Shown piece by piece: positions 8,598 through 17,887 of a DNA stretch of 64,000 nucleotides. The notes below the pieces were generated by a model. The model saw nothing but the letters and a program-made list of their open reading frames with translations, did not search any database and had not been told where the DNA came from. The stretch's first letter is position 1. Each line of letters begins with the position of its first letter. The stretch lies in NCBI RefSeq assembly GCF_000702605.1, contig NZ_JNIR01000001.1, forward strand, positions 2,408,501 through 2,472,500. The letters run 5' to 3'. A program made the translations under genes and the position numbers. This stretch comes from Exiguobacterium acetylicum DSM 20416. Its GTDB lineage: Bacteria; Bacillota; Bacilli; Exiguobacteriales; Exiguobacteriaceae.

Positions 8598-9303
8598 ATT
8601 TAATATTCGAGACCTTCAGCATCTTCACGTGGCGGAAATGATGCGTCGCTCGCGAGACGTCGAAGATTTTCCCATTCGTCAAATAGACCGTATTGTCGAC
8701 GAGTAAGGATGGATCGTTCTCTTTTAATCCAAGCAACTCGGCGTCACTGCTATTCAAGTAATCGGCATAGATGACGCGATCCGCAAATCCAATCGACAGA
8801 TTTTGATCGTTGCGTAAATACGTATAGATCGATTTTTGAATGATGTTCTCATCGAGATACATGACGAGATTTTTCCGGAAATAGGACGCTTCGATCGAAA
8901 ACGGATGATCATCGACGAGACGTAGTCGTTTGACGTAATAGACCGGTGTACCGACCGGACATTTCATGCGTTCCGCGACTTCTTCGTCTGCTTTCGTCTG
9001 TTCGAAGGCAAGGACGCGTGTCTCGACCTTCCGTCCACTGAAGTCACTCGTCAATCCTTGTAGTTTTTCAAGATTGACGTAATCACTCTTATAATGATCG
9101 CGGACGAAGACGCCACTCCCTTGTACTTGGTAAACGTACCCTTTATTGACGAGAATCTCAATCGCCTTCCGGATCGTGTTCCGGCTGACATCGAATTTTT
9201 GGGCGTATTCGTCTTCCGTCAACAGTTTATTCGTATGTTGATAGACGTGCTCATTGATCTCGATCTCGATTTGTTCAGCGACATGTTTATACTTCGGAAT
9301 CAA
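8596..9303 (-). CDS. GntR family transcriptional regulator (HutC/TreR subfamily)
   Basis: 235-residue regulator with an N-terminal winged helix (EDEYAQKFDVSRNTIRKAIEILVNKGYVYQVQGSGVFV, residues about 29-67) and a C-terminal UTRA ligand-binding domain (GTPVYYVKRLRLVDDHPFSIEASYF onward). The start codon is TTG at 9301-9303 with a GGGGGGA box seven bases upstream. It is transcribed towards the cel operon on the same strand but has its own terminator. By position it probably controls the cel operon in response to a phosphorylated beta-glucoside (inference). Confidence 0.88.
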   Translation of the reverse strand: MIPKYKHVAEQIEIEINEHVYQHTNKLLTEDEYAQKFDVSRNTIRKAIEILVNKGYVYQVQGSGVFVRDHYKSDYVNLEKLQGLTSDFSGRKVETRVLAFEQTKADEEVAERMKCPVGTPVYYVKRLRLVDDHPFSIEASYFRKNLVMYLDENIIQKSIYTYLRNDQNLSIGFADRVIYADYLNSSDAELLGLKENDPSLLVDNTVYLTNGKIFDVSRATHHFRHVKMLKVSNIK

Positions 9304-9385
9304 TGATATTCCCCCCTCTATCTAAAATTCGTAGGAATGAATCCGCTACCATTATAGCAGATATGGTTTTTTTCGATAGGGATAA

Positions 9386-9428
9386 ATGAAAATAAACCCG
9401 TCTCCTTGAAGAAGACAGGTTTATTGGA
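9386..9428 (-). terminator. Terminator of pyrG
   Basis: Stem AATAAACC(C/T)GTCTTC-type, closed by a short AAGGA/TTGAA loop, with AT-rich tail on the minus strand directly after the pyrG stop. Confidence 0.75.
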
Positions 9429-9435
9429 ACACGAC

Positions 9436-11160
<1,725 letters not shown>

Positions 11161-11245
11161 ATGACTAACTTACGTCATTCGGAAAACTTCGTCAAGCCTA
11201 ATTTTTCAAAGAAAAATTTCCGTGCTCGTTCGTCAGCCGTCAACG

Positions 11246-11278
11246 AAAAAACTGCCATTTCTATAGGGAAATAGCAGC
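11246..11278 (-). terminator. Terminator of rpoE
   Basis: Minus strand CTGCTATTTC / GAAATGGCAG stem followed by TTTTTT, just after the delta subunit stop codon. Confidence 0.85.
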
Positions 11279-11301
11279 TGTACAGTTGTGGTTGATCGTG
11301 C

Positions 11302-11826
11302 TTAGACTTCTTCTTCTTCTTCGAAGTCTTCTAAGTCTTCTTCGTCGAGATCGTCATCGAGATCATCGATGGCTGCGACTTTTTTGAACGTATCATCGTC
11401 TTCGCTGTCGTCAGCTGAATCATAGTCCGCTGTCTTCGCGAATGTATCGAGATCATCTTCAATCGTCTCGAACTCATCTTCTTCTGCATCATAGTTGAAC
11501 TCTTCTTCAAACTCATCGAGTTCTCCACGTTGACGCGCTTCGATGACGAGATCCTCATCCGACTTATCGAACGGATACCAAGCGCGGAGTGACCAACGGT
11601 TTGCTCCGACGTTGACGAAGTTTCCGTCGATGTTCATGTCTGTATAGAGTTGAGCAAGTTTCTCGAACTTGTCTTCTTCATCTGTAAACGTATGATACTT
11701 TTCGATTTCTGACGTGATGTCATCGAAGGTGATTGGCTGTTCGCCAGCTTCTTGCAACATTTCGTTGACGAATTCGATCAGCGAAAGATCAGTAATCTCT
11801 TCTTTACTTAAACGGCTGAGGCTCAT
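11302..11826 (-). CDS. rpoE: DNA-directed RNA polymerase delta subunit
   Basis: Gram-positive RNA polymerase auxiliary subunit. 174 residues from the ATG at 11824-11826; an in-frame GTG 12 bases upstream abuts the GGAAG box and is less likely. Residues 1-90 form the HARE-HTH domain (SLSRLSKEEITDLSLIEFVNEML to ANRWSLRAWYPFD); the rest is an unstructured acidic tail of Asp and Glu ending EEEEEV. Position upstream of pyrG is the conserved Bacillales arrangement. It has its own terminator. Confidence 0.93.
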   Translation of the reverse strand: MSLSRLSKEEITDLSLIEFVNEMLQEAGEQPITFDDITSEIEKYHTFTDEEDKFEKLAQLYTDMNIDGNFVNVGANRWSLRAWYPFDKSDEDLVIEARQRGELDEFEEEFNYDAEEDEFETIEDDLDTFAKTADYDSADDSEDDDTFKKVAAIDDLDDDLDEEDLEDFEEEEEV

Positions 11827-11996
11827 TGTGACGGCCACTTCCTTTCATTTGCGTTCAATCCATTACTTCTCATTATACGCAAAACGTCTTTTAAAAATCC
11901 AGTCTCTATTTAAAAAAAGCTCGAATTGATTCTCGATTCGTGTTTTTCCCACTCCCGAAAAAGGAATATCCAAGGGAGAAGAAGGAGGAATGACAG

Positions 11997-12440
11997 ATGG
12001 AGATGACAATCGAACGGGTCAACGATTTTGATGACTTCAACTGGTTACCGATCTTATCAAAGAGTACACAAGAAGGCTATCCCTTCATTGAACGGATGCT
12101 GCGTGAACGACGGGACGAGACGTTCCAAGAGGACGGCGAAGCATTGTTCGTCGCCCTATCCCTTTCCGGACACGTCATCGCCTGCGGTGGTTATATGAAA
12201 CAAACCGGTACAGATGATGTCGGTCGCATCCGTCATGTCTATGTCTTACCGGAAATGCGACATCACGGCGTCGGCACACAACTGCTTGAAAAAATCGTAC
12301 CGGAAGCGCTGTTGACGTATTCCGAGCTTTGGCTTTACACGGATGACGCCGGTATCTTTTATGAACGATTCGGCTTTGAGCCTTATACGGCAACCAAAGT
12401 GACACATCGTCTTCTCAAGCATGCCTTTGTTCAACCATAA
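11997..12440 (+). CDS. GNAT family N-acetyltransferase
   Basis: 147-residue acetyltransferase. The acetyl-CoA loop is in VYVLPEMRHHGVGTQLLEKI (Q/RxxGxG pattern, residues about 82-101), followed by the C-terminal strand and IFYERFGFEPY. The ATG follows a GAAGGAGGAATGACAG box. The substrate cannot be inferred. It is the first of a run of plus-strand genes but has a gap and a separate promoter before arsR. Confidence 0.85.
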   Translation: MEMTIERVNDFDDFNWLPILSKSTQEGYPFIERMLRERRDETFQEDGEALFVALSLSGHVIACGGYMKQTGTDDVGRIRHVYVLPEMRHHGVGTQLLEKIVPEALLTYSELWLYTDDAGIFYERFGFEPYTATKVTHRLLKHAFVQP

Positions 12441-12450
12441 GTGCCTTGAA

Positions 12451-12479
12451 TTGACATATCGGGAATTATCGATTAGTTT
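12451..12479 (+). promoter_or_regulatory. arsR-type gene promoter with operator in the spacer; leaderless start
   Basis: -35 TTGACA (12451-12456), 17-bp spacer, -10 TAGTTT (12474-12479). The spacer contains ATATCGGGAATTATCGAT, an inverted repeat related to the perfect one at 12823-12842. The ATG lies only seven bases after the -10 and no ribosome binding site is visible, so the mRNA is probably leaderless. Confidence 0.5.
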
Positions 12480-12485
12480 AAGCAT

Positions 12486-12803
12486 ATGACAAATCAAGTG
12501 GATCTATTCAAGGCATTATCGAACGAGGTACGTCTTGATATCTTACGCTGGCTCAAGGATCCCGAGACTCATTTCAATAAGCCGTCGGCCCATCTCGCGA
12601 CGAATCTGTCGGACAAGGGAGGCATTTGCGTCGGAGATATCCAAGAGAAGGCGAACTTATCTCAATCGACCGTCTCCCAATATCTTGCGATGTTGCAAAA
12701 AGTCGGATTGCTCGAATCCGAACGTCACGGCAAATGGACGTATTACCGGCGAAATGAAGAAAAAATCCAAGAGCTCGCAACGTACCTCAAAGGAGAACTT
12801 TGA
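12486..12803 (+). CDS. ArsR/SmtB-family winged-helix regulator without metal Cys motif
   Basis: 105-residue HTH protein: LFKALSNEVRLDILRWL (helices 1-2) and ICVGDIQEKANLSQSTVSQYLAMLQKVGLLESERHGKWTYYRR (recognition helix and wing). The ELCVC-type metal-binding motif is absent; the only Cys is in ICVGD. This subgroup usually represses nearby efflux or transport genes, which fits the DMT pair downstream. Predicted leaderless and autoregulated through the spacer operator. The inducer is unknown. Confidence 0.85.
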   Translation: MTNQVDLFKALSNEVRLDILRWLKDPETHFNKPSAHLATNLSDKGGICVGDIQEKANLSQSTVSQYLAMLQKVGLLESERHGKWTYYRRNEEKIQELATYLKGEL

Positions 12804-12822
12804 TCCGTTCTCCTCGCCTTAC

Positions 12823-12842
12823 ATATCGACATTTCTCGATAT
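12823..12842. promoter_or_regulatory. Perfect inverted repeat upstream of the DMT pair, candidate ArsR-family operator
   Basis: ATATCGA-N6-TCGATAT, 26 bases before the TTG start of the first DMT gene. A related ATATCG-N8-CGAT sequence lies in the promoter of the regulator gene itself, so both are likely bound by that regulator (inference). Confidence 0.5.
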
Positions 12843-12868
12843 TTAGATTCGTGAAAGGATGAATTCTG

Positions 12869-13297
12869 TTGAAAATCGTGTATTACGTACTCGCGTTACT
12901 TGCGGGTATCGCTTTAAGTGTCGAAGGAGCCATCTATGGTGAGCTCGGGAACTTCGTCGGAAAACTCGAAAGTAGCTTTTATAATTTCTTCGCCGGTACG
13001 ATCATCATCGGACTGATCGTCCTCTTCTTCGGAAAAGGCTCACTCGGCTATACATTCCGCGCACCGAAATGGACCTTGCTCGGTGGTCTGCTCGGTAGCA
13101 TCTACTTAACGATCTTGATCATCAGCATCCCGCTCGTCGGTGTCGGTCTCGCGATGATCAGTGTCATCATCGGACAGATGATTGCCAGCATGGTCATCGA
13201 ACATTACGGCTGGCTCGGTAGTCCGAAACGTCCAATCAATCGTGACAAGCTGACGGCTTCAGCTTTGATGCTCGTCGCTCTATTTCTCATCTTTTAA
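12869..13297 (+). CDS. DMT-superfamily membrane protein, YdcZ/DUF606 family (first of pair)
   Basis: 142-residue membrane protein with five hydrophobic segments (about residues 3-20, 30-50, 65-85, 88-108, 122-140), the EamA-like half-transporter size. The start is TTG at 12869 with an AAAGGA box; the nearby ATG at 12859 is out of frame. The next gene, 12 bp downstream, is a paralogue of the same family, and such small DMT proteins commonly work as a heterodimer. Substrate unknown; probably under the upstream ArsR-type regulator. Confidence 0.82.
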   Translation: MKIVYYVLALLAGIALSVEGAIYGELGNFVGKLESSFYNFFAGTIIIGLIVLFFGKGSLGYTFRAPKWTLLGGLLGSIYLTILIISIPLVGVGLAMISVIIGQMIASMVIEHYGWLGSPKRPINRDKLTASALMLVALFLIF

Positions 13298-13309
13298 GGA
13301 GGTTCGCTC

Positions 13310-13789
13310 ATGAATATTCTATTACTCGGTTTTACATTACTTAGCGGTGTGATGCTGAGCGCGCAGTCATCGATCAACGGTGCCTTCAGTCAAAAGGCAG
13401 GGGCTCTGGAAAGTACGTTCCTGACATTCTTCACCGGAATGCTGATTCTCGCACTCGCCATTTTGTTCTTTGGTCAAGGAAACGTCTTACTCTTGCTCGA
13501 AGCACCACGTTGGCAACTCAGTGCCGTCCTATTCGGTGTCAGTTATCTATTCCTAACGATTCTTGCTGTCCCGCAAATCGGTGTCACGGCAGCTAGTATC
13601 GCGACCGTCATCGGTCAACTCGCAGCAGGTATGGTCATTGACCACATCGGCGCGTTCGGTGGCGTCGTCGTCCCGCTCGACGGAAAACGTATGCTCGGTC
13701 TGCTTGCGATGCTTGCTGCGCTTTACTTCGTCTATCGCGGCAACACACGCAAAGATATGTCGGCTTCATCTGATTCGATGGCATCATGA
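13310..13789 (+). CDS. DMT-superfamily membrane protein, YdcZ/DUF606 family (second of pair)
   Basis: 159 residues, five hydrophobic segments, with the same layout as the preceding gene (GxxLSxxSSINGAFSQKAGALESTFLTFFTGML resembles EGAIYGELGNFVGKLESSFYNFFAGT). AAGGAGG stands before the ATG. The two probably form one transporter. A short hydrophilic tail (RGNTRKDMSASSDS) distinguishes it. A structured repeat begins within 6 bp of its stop codon. Confidence 0.82.
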   Translation: MNILLLGFTLLSGVMLSAQSSINGAFSQKAGALESTFLTFFTGMLILALAILFFGQGNVLLLLEAPRWQLSAVLFGVSYLFLTILAVPQIGVTAASIATVIGQLAAGMVIDHIGAFGGVVVPLDGKRMLGLLAMLAALYFVYRGNTRKDMSASSDSMAS

Positions 13790-13794
13790 CGATT

Positions 13795-13928
13795 GTCCTC
13801 ACGATTCGTTCACGCGCTTTTCTCAGGCGAGACACAAGCCAGTCTCGACTGTCATGGACAGTCGATTCGGGTCTTGTTTGTCTCTGACAGCTCAAGATCG
13901 TGCGCTTTTTCCTGTAGAAGTCGCGTGA
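13795..13928 (+). repeat. Structured intergenic repeat, copy 1
   Basis: About 130 bp, repeated in inverse orientation at 14427-14555. Shared cores include CAGGCGAGACACAAGCCAGT and GGGTCTTGTTTGTCTCTGAC. It can fold into a closed multi-stem structure: outer stem GTTCACGCG / CGCGTGAAC, middle stem GAGACA-CAAG / CTTG-TT-TGTCTC, inner hairpin GACTGTC-ATG-GACAGTC. It lies 3' of the DMT gene, in the sense direction. Confidence 0.7.
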
Positions 13929-13974
13929 ACAACGTGAGTCCGACTGTTTCTCATGGTCCATCAAAATAGAACAA

Positions 13975-14026
13975 AAAAAATCCGAAATGCCGAAGTGATG
14001 CTACTTCAGTGTTTCGGATTTTTTAA
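13975..14026. terminator. Bidirectional intrinsic terminator
   Basis: AATCCGAAA...TTTCGGATT stem with an inner GAAGT/ACTTC stem, A-run before and T-run after. On the minus strand it directly follows the stop of the 32-residue ORF at 14028-14126. Confidence 0.85.
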
Positions 14027-14027
14027 A

Positions 14028-14126
14028 TCAGTTGATGAACGTGAAAAGTGAAATAGCTAAGACCCCTTGAGCGAGTACTTGTAACAGGAATACGATTCGG
14101 GACAAATAAATGCACTTTTTCTTCAA
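14028..14126 (-). CDS. Putative 32-residue hydrophobic membrane peptide
   Basis: A short open frame starting TTG at 14124-14126, overlapping the stop of the DUF6440 gene as TTGA. It would read MKKKCIYLSRIVFLLQVLAQ and on to AISLFTFIN: a basic N-terminus followed by one hydrophobic helix of about 22 residues. No clear ribosome binding site is seen, so translation would rely on coupling. Its stop lies two bases before a strong terminator, which supports a real transcript end here. No family recognised; it could be chance. Confidence 0.4.
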   Translation of the reverse strand: MKKKCIYLSRIVFLLQVLAQGVLAISLFTFIN

Positions 14127-14299
14127 TTGATCGGCTTATCGATAACGACTTTACCTTCTTTGTCTAATAGCGGTGTCATTCCGTTCAAACCAAGTCCACT
14201 TGTCATTAAATAATTTACACCTGTTTCAGTGTCTACGACAATTTTGATAATACCACCACTTAGGTGTTGTTTTGATTTAAGTATGAATCGTTTACTCAT
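14123..14299 (-). CDS. DUF6440 family small protein
   Basis: 58 residues from the ATG at 14297-14299 (MSKRFILKSKQHL), with GAGAGGT 11 bases upstream; a GTG 36 bases further is in frame but lacks a box. The pattern KRF...GGIIKIVVDTETGVNYL...PLLDKEGKVVI is that of the DUF6440 family, small soluble beta-rich proteins of unknown role. It stands alone on the minus strand between two inverted copies of the structured repeat. Confidence 0.75.
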   Translation of the reverse strand: MSKRFILKSKQHLSGGIIKIVVDTETGVNYLMTSGLGLNGMTPLLDKEGKVVIDKPIN

Positions 14300-14426
14300 T
14301 ATTTTGTATGACCTCTCGTTCTTTCCGATTTCCACGTAAAATCATAACTTACTGTGTGAGGATAGGTTTAACGCTTTTTTACCAAGGTGTTGCCTATCTA
14401 CTTAGAACAGTCCTCACATTCCCACA

Positions 14427-14555
14427 CGACTCCTACAGGAAAAAGCACGATTCATCGTGCTGTCAGAGACAAACAAGACCCGATTCGGCTGTCTGTGACA
14501 GCCGGCACTGGCTTGTGTCTCGCCTGAGGAAAGCGGGTAGGAAATCGTGAGGACG
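14427..14555 (-). repeat. Structured intergenic repeat, copy 2 (inverted)
   Basis: Minus-strand copy of the element at 13795-13928. The inner hairpin reads GGCTGTC-ACA-GACAGCC here against GACTGTC-ATG-GACAGTC in copy 1, a paired A-T to G-C change that keeps the stem. The closing stem also keeps pairing with different bases (TTCCTAC / GTAGGA). The end carries GCACGAT-GA-ATCGTGC followed by TTTTT, a possible terminator for the UPF0303 gene upstream. Confidence 0.7.
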
Positions 14556-14574
14556 TCTTATCAAGTCCAGTACT

Positions 14575-15045
14575 TCACTGCCCCAGCTGTTGCCTCTTAA
14601 GTAAGCGCAACGCTTCCGTCGCGAGATGATGATCCGCTTCCTGAGATAGACCGGAAACGGTGATCGTACCAACGACACCGACTCCTTCAATCCGAATCGG
14701 GAACGACCCACCTGCATCCGCATAATCGGCTGGAGAAACAGCATACATCGTATGATACGAGCGATGCTTACTTTCATTATAACGACGCATGTAGAGCGAA
14801 CTGTAGCCATGCCGTAAGACGACGTTCGATTTCCGGCGAATCCATTCTTCCTGATCCGGTGCCGTACCATCGAGCGCCGCGTAATATAAGCGTTGTCCGT
14901 TTCGTTTGATCTCAACGGCAATCGAAAGATTCTCTTTCATCGCCCGACCGATCAATTCATGCCCCATTCCAATCGCTTCCGTATTCGTCAGTGACGTCAA
15001 GACGAGTTCTTCCTCTTCAGCCAGCAATACCTTCAATTCTTCCAT
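14575..15045 (-). CDS. UPF0303 / heme-degrading-domain (HbpS/GlcG-like) protein
   Basis: 156 residues from the ATG at 15043-15045, which has GAAAGGA nine bases upstream; an ATG three codons earlier overlaps that box. The sequence (EAIGMGHELIGRAMKENLSIAVEIKRNGQRLYYAALDGT, and GGSFPIRIEGVGVVGTITVSGLSQEADHHLATEAL) matches the UPF0303 branch of the HbpS/GlcG fold. Biochemical role unknown. It is the third gene of the DeoR-oxidoreductase-UPF0303 operon and overlaps the oxidoreductase end by 13 bases. Confidence 0.83.
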   Translation of the reverse strand: MEELKVLLAEEEELVLTSLTNTEAIGMGHELIGRAMKENLSIAVEIKRNGQRLYYAALDGTAPDQEEWIRRKSNVVLRHGYSSLYMRRYNESKHRSYHTMYAVSPADYADAGGSFPIRIEGVGVVGTITVSGLSQEADHHLATEALRLLKRQQLGQ

Positions 15046-16082
15046 TCGTCCCATTCCTTTCGCACGAGGCGTCGTCCTTCATCACTACTGACGCGTACCG
15101 CTTCAATCAAGCGCATCGTTTTTTCAGCATCGCGTAAATTGACAGGCACTTGTCCTCCGCGAAGTCCTTCCGCCAATTGTTCGTAAAACGTGGCATAACT
15201 GCCCGGAAGTGTCGCGAGACGTTCGACGGGCTGATCCGCGATCTGGAGGTAGCCATAGGAATCCACTTCATCTTCTCCGAGTTGTGGATCAACAGGATAT
15301 CCTTTCGTAAGCCGTCCTTCCTGCGGATCCATTCCGTATTTGATGTAACTGCCACGCGTTGCATGGAACTCGAAGCGTGGTGTTGGTCCTTGAATGAAGG
15401 ACGTCGAACGGAGAATGACACGACGCGTTCCGTAGTGCAACGTGACGTGGAATCCGTCATCGACGATCGCTCCGTCGCGTTGTAGATAGACATCTCCTAC
15501 CAACGCATCCGGTTCTCCGAACAAGGCAAGTGCTTGATCGAGTAAGTGTGAGCCGAGATCAAACAGGATGCCAGCTCCATCACCCGCTTGTTCCCGCCAA
15601 CGTTCGCGAACGACCGGACGATAGCGATCGAAGCGCGACTCGATGACTTGCCAGTCACCAATCTCGTTCATCTCCATCAGCTGTTCGAGTGTCAGGAAGT
15701 CACCGTCAAAGCGACGATTTTGATAGACTGCGACTTGAACGCCATGCTGCTTCGCTAAATCTTGTAGCGCGAACGCTTCTGCAATCGTCACGACTGCTGG
15801 CTTTTCGAGTAAGACGTGTTTCTTTGCTTCAATCGCTTGTTTCGCCATTTCGAAATGCAGTGCCGTTGGTGTCGTGATGATGACGAGTTCCGTGCTGTCG
15901 TCCTGCAACGCCTCAGCAAGTGTTGCGATGACCTTCGCTTCACTGAAATGTTGCGCTACTTGGTTCGGTCGACTTGAGACGACTTGTGTCACTTCAAATG
16001 CCGATAACGCTTGTAAGAACGGGACGTGGAACGTCACCGCTGAAAAGCCGAATCCGACGAGCGTCGTTTGAATCGGGTTCAT
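15033..16082 (-). CDS. Gfo/Idh/MocA family NAD(P)-dependent oxidoreductase
   Basis: 349 residues from the ATG at 16080-16082, with GAGGAAAC upstream. N-terminal Rossmann fold (TTLVGFGFSAVTFHVPFLQAL), the conserved EKP motif (KHVLLEKPAVVTIAEA, about residue 95) and a C-terminal alpha/beta domain with DLGSHLLDQALALFGEPD. Likely acts on a sugar or polyol. Its start overlaps the DeoR-type regulator stop by four bases (ATGA), so the three genes are one operon. Confidence 0.9.
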   Translation of the reverse strand: MNPIQTTLVGFGFSAVTFHVPFLQALSAFEVTQVVSSRPNQVAQHFSEAKVIATLAEALQDDSTELVIITTPTALHFEMAKQAIEAKKHVLLEKPAVVTIAEAFALQDLAKQHGVQVAVYQNRRFDGDFLTLEQLMEMNEIGDWQVIESRFDRYRPVVRERWREQAGDGAGILFDLGSHLLDQALALFGEPDALVGDVYLQRDGAIVDDGFHVTLHYGTRRVILRSTSFIQGPTPRFEFHATRGSYIKYGMDPQEGRLTKGYPVDPQLGEDEVDSYGYLQIADQPVERLATLPGSYATFYEQLAEGLRGGQVPVNLRDAEKTMRLIEAVRVSSDEGRRLVRKEWDEWKN

Positions 16083-16834
16083 GTTGTTTCCTCCTCTGTC
16101 ACGTCGAGATCGACATGATAATGATCTAGTCGTTCTTGCCACGAGGCGTCTGGTGCTTGATCCGTGACGAGGACATCGATGTGTTCCCAGTCACAGACCT
16201 TATGCAAAAAGCGTTTATTGAATTTCGTATGATCTGCGAGGACGATGACACGGGTCGCACTTCGAATCATCGCCTTCTTTACGACCGCTTCTTCGAGTTG
16301 TTCCGCAAAAAGTCCTTCTTCCGTTAATCCACACGCTCCGAGAAAGACACTGTCGACTTGATAATTCAAGATGTCGTCCGCCGTCTTGATCCCGCTCAGA
16401 CTCCGTGCGTGTCGATCAAAACGACCACCTGTAACGTACAGTTCAATATCCGTTCGAGCTCCGACATAGTCTGCGATATCGAGTGAGTTCGTGATGACTT
16501 GTAGCGGATACGGCGGAAGTGCGCGCGCCATCTCAGATACCGTCGTTGCAGCGTCAAGCAACAATCGATCGTTTGTTTGGACGTGACGTGCCGCGCGTTG
16601 TCCAATCCGTCGTTTTTCCGGTTTTTCTGTCCGCTGTTCGTAGGCGAGCGTTCCACCAGCACGGACCAATCCGTTTTTGACACGGATGATTTCCCCTTCT
16701 TGTTCGAGCAGAATGACATCACGCCGTGCAGTATCTCGTGAAATCTGATATTCCTGCATCAGCTGATCGAGCGAAATTTCCGGACTCGTCTTGATCCATT
16801 CCCGCATCTGTTGCAATCGTTCCATTTGCCCCAT
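16079..16834 (-). CDS. DeoR family transcriptional regulator
   Basis: 251 residues: N-terminal HTH (SLDQLMQEYQISRDTARRDVILLEQEGEIIRVKNG, about 20-56) and a DeoR sugar-sensor domain with NSLDIADYVG, LYVTGGRFDRHARSL, GACGLTEEGLF and VIVLADHTKFN. The ATG follows GGAGG at nine bases. It probably represses its own operon in response to a phosphorylated sugar (family knowledge). The AT-rich region upstream, shared with the divergent SDR gene, has a repeated TGCGT(T/A)(A/T)AAA pattern that could be its operator. Confidence 0.9.
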   Translation of the reverse strand: MGQMERLQQMREWIKTSPEISLDQLMQEYQISRDTARRDVILLEQEGEIIRVKNGLVRAGGTLAYEQRTEKPEKRRIGQRAARHVQTNDRLLLDAATTVSEMARALPPYPLQVITNSLDIADYVGARTDIELYVTGGRFDRHARSLSGIKTADDILNYQVDSVFLGACGLTEEGLFAEQLEEAVVKKAMIRSATRVIVLADHTKFNKRFLHKVCDWEHIDVLVTDQAPDASWQERLDHYHVDLDVTEEETT

Positions 16835-16960
16835 CGATCCATGCCTCCTTTTTTCTTTATTTTAAGTTTTTTCATTAAAATACGCAATTTTAACGCAAAT
16901 AGTTCTACTGAATTCGGGTAAATAATAGAGACAACTACTTTTTAGAACGGAGGAATCTGT

Positions 16961-17794
16961 ATGCAAACGATGTTGATCACGGGCGCCTCTTCCGGTATCG
17001 GTCTTGCGACGGCGCGTCGGTTTGCAGAAGCCGGCTGGTTCGTCTACGCGGGTGTCAGGAGTCCGGAAGAGATGACTGTATCGTTACCGACACTCACCTT
17101 CTTACCGCTCGATGTGACCGATGAAACAAGCGTTAAAGCAGCAGTCCGGCAGATTGAACAGGAAGTCAATCATCTTGACGTCGTGTTCTGTAATGCCGGT
17201 CATGGTTTATTGCGTGCACTGGGACAAGCGACGAGTTATGAAATCAAGCAACTCTTCGAAACGAATGTCTTCGGTGTCATCCGGACGATTGAAGCCTGCC
17301 TCCCTTTACTCAAACAAGCACCGGGTGGTAGTCACTTACTGGCGACATCAAGCGTCAGTGGACTCGTCGGTCAACCGATGAACGAACTGTATTGTGCCAG
17401 TAAGTTTGCGATTGAAGGGCTGTTTGAAAGTCTTGCCACTTACTATAAACCGTACTTCAATATCGACGTCACCTTGATTGAACCAGCGGCTGTCGAAACG
17501 AACTTTACAGCGAATGTTCTCGATCAACTCGAACAGACAGGTGGCTTACACGAAGATGACTTCAAACCGATCATTACGGCTTATTTGCAGACGTACCGGA
17601 CGCGACATGCCAATCGCCAATCGGCAGAAACTCTGGCTGAGGTGATCTTCGAGGTTGTCCATCGCGACGAACGTCCGTTACGGATCCGGACGACGGAAGC
17701 CGATGAACATTTCGTCGCCCATAAGACGCATCATGATCCGTCAGGTCTCGAAGGGATCGCCAAAATACGACGGCTGACATTAAATCTCGACTGA
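16961..17794 (+). CDS. Short-chain dehydrogenase/reductase (classical SDR)
   Basis: 277 residues. The cofactor motif TGASSGIG is at residues 7-14, NAG in VVFCNAGHG, the catalytic Ser in TSSVSGLVG and Tyr-Lys in LYCASKFAIEG. An Asp/Arg preference cannot be fixed, though VRSPEE after strand 2 hints at NADP. Length and the long C-terminal part resemble oxidoreductases acting on retinol- or steroid-like or small carbonyl substrates. GGAGG box upstream. Divergent from the DeoR-type gene; no operon partner. Confidence 0.9.
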   Translation: MQTMLITGASSGIGLATARRFAEAGWFVYAGVRSPEEMTVSLPTLTFLPLDVTDETSVKAAVRQIEQEVNHLDVVFCNAGHGLLRALGQATSYEIKQLFETNVFGVIRTIEACLPLLKQAPGGSHLLATSSVSGLVGQPMNELYCASKFAIEGLFESLATYYKPYFNIDVTLIEPAAVETNFTANVLDQLEQTGGLHEDDFKPIITAYLQTYRTRHANRQSAETLAEVIFEVVHRDERPLRIRTTEADEHFVAHKTHHDPSGLEGIAKIRRLTLNLD

Positions 17795-17887
17795 TTCCCC
17801 TTCTTTTAAAAATTCATTCCGCCTTGTGAATGCGCGCCTACTATACTGAGACTATCTACCTAAAATCATCTAGAAGGGCGGAACGCC

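Noticed and set aside
13795-14555. CRISPR-like array from the repeated sequences
   Set aside because: Only two copies, inverted and 500 bp apart, no spacers and no cas genes.
16850-16960. Repeated TGCGT(T/A)AAA pattern between the DeoR and SDR genes as a defined operator
   Set aside because: The repeat is short and AT-rich; with no second site to compare I could not tell an operator from chance.
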